A stretch of DNA of 23,287 nucleotides from CAZDIO01 sp964505555 (GTDB lineage Bacteria > Bdellovibrionota_C > UBA2361 > SZUA-149 > CAZDIO01). A program made the translations under genes and the position numbers. Shown piece after piece: positions 16,111-22,871 of the stretch. Below the pieces are notes generated by a model. The model ran no database searches and had not been told where the DNA came from. It worked only from the letters and a program-made list of their open reading frames with translations. The stretch's first letter is position 1. Every line of letters begins with the position of its first letter. The stretch lies in NCBI GenBank assembly GCA_964505555.1, contig CAZDIO010000064.1, positions 1 to 23,287 on the forward strand, written 5' to 3'.

Positions 16111-17133
16111 TTATATCCTCGCACTCGCTCGTCGCTCAACTAACGCTTTAATCCCATCGTAACCCGGAAGGGTGAGTTTGATCTTTGCGGTACGGCTTCC
16201 AATCTGCGCCAAGGCATTTGCGTTTGAAAAGGAGAAGAATGAAAATCCTCCCCGTGGCCACCGTTCACTAAAGAATCCGGTGTTTTCTGGATGCACAAGA
16301 TCAAAGGCATGAAAACCATGCTCTTCGATCAACGTCGTTGCTGCAGACTGGCTATGGGGTGTCATATCAATTCTACTCGGAATAACAACCCCACGCCTCG
16401 ACTCAATAATCGCGAGCACCTCAGTAAAGGATCTCTCAATTCGATAATCCTTTCTGCCGTGAGCCGAAGAAGGAACTCGGAGTTCCGAAAGGACGGCAAA
16501 GATCTCACTACTAGTAAATGTTTCTGGAAATAAGACCACAAAATGAACATCATCACACCCGCCCACATGGCAGCACATATCAAAACCAGGAACCACCGTA
16601 ACTCCTGATTGTTCCGCACACTGCTTCACTACATCAACAAATGATGCACTATAGTAATCGGTAAGTCCGACGATATCGATTCCTTTTACCTTCGCAAGTC
16701 GAACAAGCGCAGCACCTGCTTCAACACCCGCGGTTGAGAAATAACCTTTTGTCGCGGGAGAATGAATTCGAAGATCCACCGTGTAGCTTTTTCCATTTCG
16801 AGGTTGAGCTGCATAGAAATTGGCACCTGGAGTTTTTGCACGAAGTGCTTTTTTCGTAGATTCCTGGCGCTTTCTTGCTTCCTCTCGAAACGCTTTGAGC
16901 ACTGCTTTTGAAGGAGTTACCAAATATTCAGGAACAGGTTTTTCTGTTTCGCTCTGAGTGGGGGGACTAACCTGCACCTTTGCGATGCTTTTTGTTTTCA
17001 GTCTAACCGGAGCTTGTTTTGGTGCGCTTTTCACTCTCTGCGGAGAGGATTTTTTCTTGGTTGGGCTCTGTTTAGAAGATTCCTTCCGCTGTTTAATATC
17101 TTTTGATTTCGTTGTTACTTTACTTGTTCTCAC
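16111..17133 (-). CDS. PHP-fold-like protein with degenerate metal site and basic N-terminal tail
   Basis: This 340-residue protein is recognised only in outline. Residues 1-60 are rich in Lys, Ser, Pro and Gln, a disordered, nucleic-acid-binding type of tail, and a charged helix (about 75-100) follows. From 117 the pattern follows a PHP phosphoesterase domain with altered ligands: VDLRIHSP (119-126) for the usual DLHxHS, GLTDYYS (156-162) for TDH, PGFD (182-185) for PGxE, His197 in DVHFVVLF, and FSFSNANALAQIG (300-312) where SDAH is expected. So His124 and His197 remain while several metal ligands are gone, which suggests a binding rather than a catalytic role. Three Cys (187, 188, 193) cluster in CCHVGGC. 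The start is GTG 17133 after GAGGT. It stands alone between corC and element A. Confidence 0.7.
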   Translation of the reverse strand: MRTSKVTTKSKDIKQRKESSKQSPTKKKSSPQRVKSAPKQAPVRLKTKSIAKVQVSPPTQSETEKPVPEYLVTPSKAVLKAFREEARKRQESTKKALRAKTPGANFYAAQPRNGKSYTVDLRIHSPATKGYFSTAGVEAGAALVRLAKVKGIDIVGLTDYYSASFVDVVKQCAEQSGVTVVPGFDMCCHVGGCDDVHFVVLFPETFTSSEIFAVLSELRVPSSAHGRKDYRIERSFTEVLAIIESRRGVVIPSRIDMTPHSQSAATTLIEEHGFHAFDLVHPENTGFFSERWPRGGFSFFSFSNANALAQIGSRTAKIKLTLPGYDGIKALVERRASARI

Positions 17134-17227
17134 AAGACTACCTCATTTGAGCGCTAATTGTTTAGTCAATAACCCGAATATTAATCTGCTAAACATTTAT
17201 AGCTAACAGATATATGTCGAGTTTAGT

Positions 17228-17255
17228 GCTTATTCATTTTCGTAAATGACTAAGC
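17228..17255 (-). terminator. Stem-loop beyond the corC-like gene, possible terminator
   Basis: GCTTA-t-TCATTT (17228-17239) pairs with AAATGA-c-TAAGC (17244-17255) around a TCGT loop, giving an 11-pair stem with one mismatch. It starts 8 bp after the corC-like stop. On the minus strand no run of T follows, so it may be a weak terminator or an mRNA 3'-end stabiliser. The rest of the 130-bp gap is AT-rich without recognisable features. Confidence 0.35.
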
Positions 17256-17263
17256 TAACTTGT

Positions 17264-18811
17264 TTATTTGTTTGACATATTTCTCTCAGTGGAAAGGACC
17301 TCTCCACTTTCTGAAACACGTCCATTATTGAGGTTTGATGTATCGGAAACCGACTCAGATTCCAGATTATCTTTCTCGGATATGAGGGATTTTATTCTCA
17401 CCGTATCAATTCGTCTCTTTCTTACTCGCTCAACAACAAGGAGAACCTTTACATTACGTTTCTTCTCACTACTATCCTCATCCTTCTCTTCAGCTTCTCC
17501 TGACTGTTGAGAATTAAATTGTAATAGCGCCTCCTTAATCTCCTCTTGATCACTAAGAACTTCATCATCATCCAACACGGCAAGTTGCTCTCCGGGCCGG
17601 GGAAGACGTCCTAGATAGGTAAAGACAAAACCGGCTATCGTATCATAGTCCCCCTCTGGCAATGAGAGGAGATACTTTGTATTTAAATCTGCAACAAGCA
17701 TCGCCCCTTGAACCGTGAGATCTTTTGGAGAATGGACGATGATATCTGTTTCTGGAATATCTGACTCATCAAAGATCTCACCCACAATCTCTTCAATAAG
17801 ATCTTCCAAGGTCACAATTCCATCAACGCCACCGTGTTCATCGAGAACGATCGCCAAATGAACCTTTTTTCCCTGAAATTCACGGAGGAGATCAGAGATC
17901 GATTTTGTTCCCGGCACAAAATACGGTTCGCGCATAATCTCTCGAACATCAAACTTCTTCTCACGATTTGCTACATAAGGAAGAATATCCTTAATGAGAA
18001 GCACCCCAAGCACATCATCAATACGATCGCCAATTACTGGAATTCTCGATAGCCCTGTCTTTGCAGCAACCTGCGTTACCTGCTCTACTGTGGCATTATA
18101 ATGAACCACAACCAGATCCGTTCGAGGAGTCATTACCTCCCGTGCAATCGTTTCAGAAAAGCTAAAGACACCTTTGAGCATCTGCTCTTCATCTTTGTCT
18201 AACACCCCCAGTTCAGAACTGTGCGCAATAAGCAGCGCAAGCTCTGCAGAGGAGTGAGCACGTTGAGCGTGCACCGAAGAATCAAGACGAACTATTCGAA
18301 GAAGCAAATTTGCACTTTCATTAAGAAGTGTAACAAGTGGACGAATGATGAGGGTAAAAACCAGCAGTGGTCCAGCAAGGAATCGAAGTGTTGTTTCTGG
18401 GTAGCGAATAGCAACACTTTTTGCAAAAAGTTCGCCAAGCACCACATGAAGATAGGTTACAATGAGGAGCGCCAGCGTGGTTGCAAATACATGAGAAGTA
18501 ACGATTCCGATCGTAATTCCAAGAGCCTCCGTACTGCGGGTGATTAGTAGCTGGAAGGTATGCTCTCCCCACCATCCCAGGATCAGACTTGCGATCGTAA
18601 TTCCCACCTGACACGTGGACAAATTCAGGTCGAGATCCTTAAGCACCTTCAATGAGGATTTAACCCCAATTTTCCCGGTAAACTGCGGCTCTTTAAATTT
18701 TGTTAGTTGGCTGCGAATCATGGCAAATTCCGCAGCAACAAAGAAGCTGTTTAGAAGCACTAAAAAAAATACAATAGCAACGTTGATTAACGTATTAAGG
18801 CTTCCTTCCAT
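17264..18811 (-). CDS. CorC/HlyC/CNNM-type membrane protein with CBS pair
   Basis: The 515-residue protein has the standard domain order. The N-terminal DUF21/CNNM membrane domain has about four segments, starting LINVAIVFFLVLLNSFFVAAE and including LGELFAKSVAIRYPE. Next comes a cytosolic CBS pair (REVMTPRTDLVVV and KTGLSRIPVIGDRIDDVLG, then DLLREFQGKKVHLAIVLDEHG followed by GGVDGIVTLEDLIEEIVGEI). The CorC_HlyC transporter-associated domain follows (GDYDTIAGFVFTYLGRLP). Such proteins are linked to Mg2+/Co2+ transport or export and CBS sensing of nucleotides or Mg-ATP; hemolysin C is a historical label. About 75 C-terminal residues past the last domain are highly charged and low in complexity (EEKDEDSSEKK). 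The gene is divergent from the oxidoreductase gene. Confidence 0.93.
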   Translation of the reverse strand: MEGSLNTLINVAIVFFLVLLNSFFVAAEFAMIRSQLTKFKEPQFTGKIGVKSSLKVLKDLDLNLSTCQVGITIASLILGWWGEHTFQLLITRSTEALGITIGIVTSHVFATTLALLIVTYLHVVLGELFAKSVAIRYPETTLRFLAGPLLVFTLIIRPLVTLLNESANLLLRIVRLDSSVHAQRAHSSAELALLIAHSSELGVLDKDEEQMLKGVFSFSETIAREVMTPRTDLVVVHYNATVEQVTQVAAKTGLSRIPVIGDRIDDVLGVLLIKDILPYVANREKKFDVREIMREPYFVPGTKSISDLLREFQGKKVHLAIVLDEHGGVDGIVTLEDLIEEIVGEIFDESDIPETDIIVHSPKDLTVQGAMLVADLNTKYLLSLPEGDYDTIAGFVFTYLGRLPRPGEQLAVLDDDEVLSDQEEIKEALLQFNSQQSGEAEEKDEDSSEKKRNVKVLLVVERVRKRRIDTVRIKSLISEKDNLESESVSDTSNLNNGRVSESGEVLSTERNMSNK

Positions 18812-19075
18812 TAGATGAGTTGGGTGTGTAGTGTTTCGTTCAAGGTACGAATGCTTGTAGAAAACGGCATGGGAATGGAATTAGGAGGTTCAGCCACCTA
18901 TCTAATCTCTCTTGTTAGGTGTGGTTTTGTCAACTTTATCTTTGTGCCAAAAGATAAACTTACACGAATTCAGGATGTTATCTACTTTACCCTAAAGAAA
19001 CAAAACTCCTCATGTGCACAATTTTTTAGTGAAATGCCAATAGGTTTATTTGCCGATGTTGAGTGTATCTAGTCT
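18812..19075. other. Divergent intergenic region between corC-like and oxidoreductase genes
   Basis: The 264 bp contain a perfect hairpin: TTTATCTTT (18935-18943), loop gtgcca, AAAGATAAA (18950-18958). TTGACA on the minus strand (18933-18928) directly abuts it, but no acceptable -10 lies 16-18 bases away. A near-dyad, TAGGAGG/CCACCTA, is also present just upstream. The hairpin may be a regulator site for either gene. An open frame fills the gap on the plus strand but has no ribosome site or recognisable features. Confidence 0.35.
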
Positions 19076-21280
19076 ATGTTAGCTTGTTTGGTCTCTATGG
19101 GTAACGCTGGAAGAGAAATTTATTGGAACCTGCCCTCCCCTTATAACCAGGTTGCTCTCTATGCCTGCCTGGCTGTCTCGCTTATTATTTTAGGAAATGG
19201 CATCTTTTGGCGCCTTAAATTATGGCTTAAGGGAAGATCTGATCATAGCCGCTCTGGAGCTTGGCTCACACGAACTGACATTCTTTTTCGTGAAGTCCTT
19301 TTTCAGAGAAACGTAAATCGAGAACGAGTTCCAAGGCTTTTTCATACCTTAATCTTCTTTGGTTTCTTGGTGCTGCTCTTTACGACCACGATGGTGTTTA
19401 TCCATCAAGATCTTGGGATAAAAATTTATCAGGGTCGATTCTACCTGGCGACGACAATTCTTAGTGACCTCTTTGGACTTCTTCTTCTTGTAGGGGTGTT
19501 TCTCGCCTTCTATCGACGCTACATCGTCAAGCCAGATTTCCTCCACAATACACGGACTGATTTTTTCATGCTTTTTCTTTTAGCAGCTTTGGTCGTTCAA
19601 GGATTTCTTCTTGAGGGACTTCGGGTCGCTGTTACCTCAGACCCTTGGGGATGGTACTCCCCGGTAGGATATTTAGTCGGAGAGATGTTTTGGGGATTAT
19701 CACCATGGGCGATGAAAACGATTCATTTCATCACCTGGTGGATTCACTCGCTCAGCGTTTTTCTTTTTATTGCACTTCTTCCCTACACGAAATTCTTTCA
19801 CGTCCTTGCAAGCAGTATGAATCTTTTCTTTGCTGATGTGCGCCGAAAAAAAGGTGCAATGCGGTATCCAGGAAACATTGAAACACTTCTTGAAAATGCC
19901 GCCGAAGGTGATGGCGAGTTTTCCATTGGGGCAAAAACCATTTCGGATCTGACCTGGAAGCAACGGCTTGACCTGGATGCGTGCACCTCGTGTGGACGGT
20001 GCCAAGCAGTATGTCCAGCATACAACTCTGGAAAGATGCTCTCTCCGAAGTGGCTGATCCTTGATACGAGAAACCATCTCCTCTCACTTCACGCTGCAGG
20101 AAAAAAGACCACAGCAGACGAGCTCGATACTGCTCAAAACATTTTTAAAGCTACCGATCAGATTCTTTTGGATTCGGCCCTTCTCCAGCCAATAATAGGT
20201 GCAGGTGAATTTCGGGGGAAAAATCCCTTAATCCAGGAGGGTCCACTTTCTCTTGGAAACTCATCTGAAGATTCACTTGCCGGCGAAGTTCTTCATCCCG
20301 ATGTTTTCTGGGCATGCACCACCTGTTATGCGTGCGTTGAGGCGTGTCCGGTAGGAATTGGGCATGTTGACTATATTATGGATGTGCGTCGTTCAATGGC
20401 GCTTGTCGATGGAGTACTTCCTCAAGAATCACAATCGAGTCTTCGCTCTATGGAGAGTAGAGGAAATCCTTTTGGGGACCCAAATGAGCGGCTTAGTTGG
20501 GCAAAAGATCTTGAAATTCCTCTTCTTGAGCCGGGGATGGAGGTTGATGTCCTCTACTGGGTGGGATGTGTTTCGGCGTTTGATAAACGAAAGCAGCAGA
20601 TCGCACGTTCGATGGTAAAGATCCTCAATGCCTCCGGTCTTCGTTGGGGGATGTTGGGAACAAAGGAGAACTGCACCGGGGATCCTGCACGAAGACTTGG
20701 TGAGGAGAATCTGTATCAGTCCCTTGCAAAGAAAAATATTGAACTTCTGAGTCAGATTACATTTCATACCATGGTTGCAAACTGCCCACACTGTTTTCAT
20801 ACGATGAATAAAGAGTATCCTGACCTTGGCGACTTAAAAAATGGACGAGAGGTGAGAATTATTCATCACTCTCATCTGATTGAGGAACTTTTAGAGAAAA
20901 AATCGATTATCCTGAAGGAGCCACTTCGAAAAGATATTACCTATCACGATCCTTGCTACCTCGGGCGATACAACAACACCTACAACGAACCCCGTGAGAT
21001 CCTCGTTCAACTCGGAAAGAAACAACCGCTTGAAATGGCGAGCCACAAAGAGAAGTCTCTCTGTTGTGGTGCCGGTGGTGGACATTACTTCTTTGACATG
21101 AAAGTCGGTGAGCGGGTCAACGTACTTCGGGTAAATCAAGCTGCCGAAACAGAAGCAGAGCTCATCGCCACGGCCTGTCCTTTCTGCATGCAGATGCTTG
21201 AAGATGGTTTAAAACTTACCGATCGTGACTCTACGATGGAAGTAAGAGACATCGCAGAACTCGTTGCGGCAGCCATTTAG
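19076..21280 (+). CDS. Membrane-bound Fe-S oxidoreductase, NarI plus HdrD-like fusion (ETF:quinone oxidoreductase/FadF type)
   Basis: This 734-residue fusion has about six hydrophobic segments in residues 20-250 (e.g. FHTLIFFGFLVLLF and IHFITWWIHSLSVFLF), resembling the haem-b subunit NarI with membrane histidines. Two 4Fe-4S ferredoxin motifs follow: CTSCGRCQAVCP (Cys303, 306, 309, 313) and CTTCYACVEACP (Cys414, 417, 420, 424). Two cysteine-rich CCG-type domains come last: ENCTGD with NCPHC, then DPCYLG with SLCCGAGGGHYF (Cys663-664) and TACPFC. This order matches proteins that take electrons from EtfAB during fatty-acid oxidation and pass them to menaquinone. No etfA, etfB or acyl-CoA dehydrogenase gene is in the window, so the partner is inferred. 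ATG 19076 is used, but ATG 19097 (MGNAGREIYW) is plausible; neither has a good Shine-Dalgarno. Confidence 0.9.
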   Translation: MLACLVSMGNAGREIYWNLPSPYNQVALYACLAVSLIILGNGIFWRLKLWLKGRSDHSRSGAWLTRTDILFREVLFQRNVNRERVPRLFHTLIFFGFLVLLFTTTMVFIHQDLGIKIYQGRFYLATTILSDLFGLLLLVGVFLAFYRRYIVKPDFLHNTRTDFFMLFLLAALVVQGFLLEGLRVAVTSDPWGWYSPVGYLVGEMFWGLSPWAMKTIHFITWWIHSLSVFLFIALLPYTKFFHVLASSMNLFFADVRRKKGAMRYPGNIETLLENAAEGDGEFSIGAKTISDLTWKQRLDLDACTSCGRCQAVCPAYNSGKMLSPKWLILDTRNHLLSLHAAGKKTTADELDTAQNIFKATDQILLDSALLQPIIGAGEFRGKNPLIQEGPLSLGNSSEDSLAGEVLHPDVFWACTTCYACVEACPVGIGHVDYIMDVRRSMALVDGVLPQESQSSLRSMESRGNPFGDPNERLSWAKDLEIPLLEPGMEVDVLYWVGCVSAFDKRKQQIARSMVKILNASGLRWGMLGTKENCTGDPARRLGEENLYQSLAKKNIELLSQITFHTMVANCPHCFHTMNKEYPDLGDLKNGREVRIIHHSHLIEELLEKKSIILKEPLRKDITYHDPCYLGRYNNTYNEPREILVQLGKKQPLEMASHKEKSLCCGAGGGHYFFDMKVGERVNVLRVNQAAETEAELIATACPFCMQMLEDGLKLTDRDSTMEVRDIAELVAAAI

Positions 21281-21306
21281 AAGCTCTTATGTTCATATGT
21301 TCTTTT

Positions 21307-21546
21307 CTACTGTCGAACCGCTTCCACCAGTTCTAAAAATTGCTCTCTTGATATTCCAATCTGTCGTATTATCGAGCTAATGGTGCCAACTGGTATTCCT
21401 TTCCGGTTCAAAGGAACTGTCACATGCATTAAAACTCCAGATTTGACATACACGGCGTGACTACCCTTCGTTCGGTGATGTTCGTAACCAAGCTTTTCTA
21501 GAACTCGAGCGATTACTTGCCAATGAAGTGGCCTTAATTTGGACAT
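21307..21546 (-). CDS. hicA: HicA-type mRNA interferase toxin
   Basis: This 79-residue protein has the compact dsRBD-like HicA plan: VIARVLEKLGYEHHRTKGSHAV, with catalytic His30 in the GSH motif, then HVTVPLNRKGIPVGTISSI and IIRQIGISREQFLELV. HicA toxins cut mRNA when free of their antitoxin, slowing growth. It follows the antitoxin gene after 3 bp and has no clear ribosome site of its own, which suggests translational coupling. Antitoxin-first order is the reverse of the E. coli hicAB locus but is common elsewhere. It ends 26 bp from the convergent oxidoreductase gene. Confidence 0.92.
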   Translation of the reverse strand: MSKLRPLHWQVIARVLEKLGYEHHRTKGSHAVYVKSGVLMHVTVPLNRKGIPVGTISSIIRQIGISREQFLELVEAVRQ

Positions 21547-21549
21547 CGG

Positions 21550-21843
21550 TTACGCGGCTTGAGGAAGAGGGATCTCTAATGGATATGATCGAGAGCCCTC
21601 AATGGGAGAACTGCTAGGGGTCCATTTTGAGTGTTCATAAACCCAACCTAAACTCTCTAAAAGCTCAAAAGTCACATTTCTTTGATTAGACGTTTCGAAA
21701 AACAGCTCAACCGCTTGGGCAAAATTTTCAATAGCCTCTTCTTCAGTTTCACCAAACGTAGATAATTCTAAAGCGGGGGTATACGCAACGATATTTTGAC
21801 CTTCTCTCCAAAGCGCCAAAGGTAATTCAATTTTTACTTTCAT
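21550..21843 (-). CDS. hicB: HicB-type antitoxin
   Basis: I use the ATG at 21843 (97 residues) because GGA lies 4 bases upstream; a GTG at 21855 would add MTEY. The N-terminal half has the degenerate RNase H-like HicB fold: KIELPLALWREGQNIVAYTP, then LSTFGETEEEAIENFAQAVELFF. The C-terminal 45 residues are polar (YEHSKWTPSSSP) and show no obvious ribbon-helix-helix or helix-turn-helix DNA-binding domain, so autoregulation is uncertain. It neutralises the toxin encoded 3 bp downstream by direct binding. Identification rests on fold-level pattern and on pairing with hicA. Confidence 0.85.
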   Translation of the reverse strand: MKVKIELPLALWREGQNIVAYTPALELSTFGETEEEAIENFAQAVELFFETSNQRNVTFELLESLGWVYEHSKWTPSSSPIEGSRSYPLEIPLPQAA

Positions 21844-22126
21844 ATATTCCGTCACATTTTAATTATCGACGTATTTTACTATTATATGACGACTCTCTGT
21901 ATGAAATCTATTCTTCCGCGATATAAAACACACAAAGCAACAACAAAGCTAATAATTACCAATAATTAGCATATTCCTTTGGGAAAGGCACCCCAGCTCT
22001 TTGTTTTTAGTCTCTATTGTTTATCGTTTTCTTGACGGCAATTGAGGCCGCTATTAGAAAAAATAAATAGTAAGTATTACCAGAGGATTGAGACATCTTA
22101 ATCTTAGCCGACAAGAGGAGATAAAT
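21844..22126. other. Gene-free spacer with a small inverted repeat
   Basis: This AT-rich 283-bp gap lies between the divergent hicB and lipoprotein genes. The only structure I see is an imperfect palindrome, GCTAAT...ATTAGC, at 21948-21970, a possible operator for the toxin-antitoxin pair. I cannot point to a convincing promoter for either gene. Confidence 0.3.
22114..22120 (+). promoter_or_regulatory. Ribosome binding site of the lipoprotein gene
   Basis: AGAGGAG lies 6 bases before ATG 22127. It is the strongest Shine-Dalgarno near this gene and rules out the in-frame upstream TTG at 22088, which has none. Confidence 0.75.
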
Positions 22127-22648
22127 ATGAAATGGTTTTTATTCTTCGCTAGTTTCACAGTTCTTTCTGGTTGTATTGTTAGTTCCAATACTAGAAACAT
22201 TCCAAAACCAGGATCTGACAACCTCTCTGGACTCTATATGTATTCTGGACTTCGAGGATTTAGTCCAATTGAGTTTACGAACCCTTTGGTCGATTTCAGT
22301 GAAATAAGAATGCGGTCTGAAATAGAAATAACCCAAACGGGTACTGTCTTTATCGTTAAGTATCAAAACAATCATGGACGAACTGTTGTCCATTTAGTTG
22401 ATCCTAACAAGGATAAGAATATCAGGTGGGAGAACGGAATGTTGTTTACGAAGATAAAAGACACCGTAGGGGGAGTCCCTATATTACCCGGATATGCGAA
22501 ACAGTATCGTGGTTCAAAAATTTTTCAAGATAGTGATGGCAATCTTCGCATCCTCGGTTTTTCTGAAGAAAAAGGATTGATGCTTTTCTTGGTTCCCTTT
22601 TCCGATTACGACGATTACCAAATTATCTTAAAAAGAAAAAATACCTGA
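22127..22648 (+). CDS. Predicted lipoprotein of unknown function
   Basis: The 173-residue product starts with MKWFLFFASFTVLSGC, a lipoprotein signal peptide with lipobox LSGC and the modified Cys at residue 16. The mature part has no family I recognise. It looks like a small beta-rich domain (alternating hydrophobic strands such as EIEITQTGTVFIVKYQNN and GLMLFLVPFSDYDDYQIILK), with polar loops and no further membrane segment. Ser at +2/+3 would suit outer-membrane sorting in a Gram-negative, but the residue after Cys is Ile, so the location is open. It stands alone, with the hairpin element B 25 bp past its stop. Function unknown. Confidence 0.8.
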   Translation: MKWFLFFASFTVLSGCIVSSNTRNIPKPGSDNLSGLYMYSGLRGFSPIEFTNPLVDFSEIRMRSEIEITQTGTVFIVKYQNNHGRTVVHLVDPNKDKNIRWENGMLFTKIKDTVGGVPILPGYAKQYRGSKIFQDSDGNLRILGFSEEKGLMLFLVPFSDYDDYQIILKRKNT

Positions 22649-22673
22649 TATTTCAAAGCCCATTGAAACAACG

Positions 22674-22755
22674 CCTCCCTCTCTGCGTCCCCTGTGTCCT
22701 CTGCGGTAAAATATTTATTAAACCGCAGAGGACACAGGGGACGCAGAGAGGGAGG
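22674..22755. repeat. Long inverted repeat, 34-bp perfect arms with CGCAGAG/CACAGGG units (element B)
   Basis: Left arm 22674-22707 and right arm 22722-22755 are perfect 34-bp reverse complements around a 14-bp AT-only loop. Each arm carries three heptamer cores in the order CGCAGAG, CACAGGG, CGCAGAG at 9-bp spacing. It starts 25 bp past the lipoprotein stop, without a T-run. The core order and arm length are the same as in element A at 15993-16080, although the sequences differ. Confidence 0.92.
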
Positions 22756-22871
22756 TATGGATAGAAAGACGTAGAAGTGCCGAGTAAACAGTCAAGCCCG
22801 AAATGGCCCACCTATTTCTCGGCATCGGCGGATTGTGGAAGCGGGGGATCGTCTACGACATGAGATAACAA

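Noticed and set aside
18815..19072. 85-codon plus-strand ORF filling the corC/oxidoreductase gap
   Set aside because: No ribosome site, no recognisable domain, mixed Cys-rich composition, and it spans the likely divergent promoter region with a hairpin.
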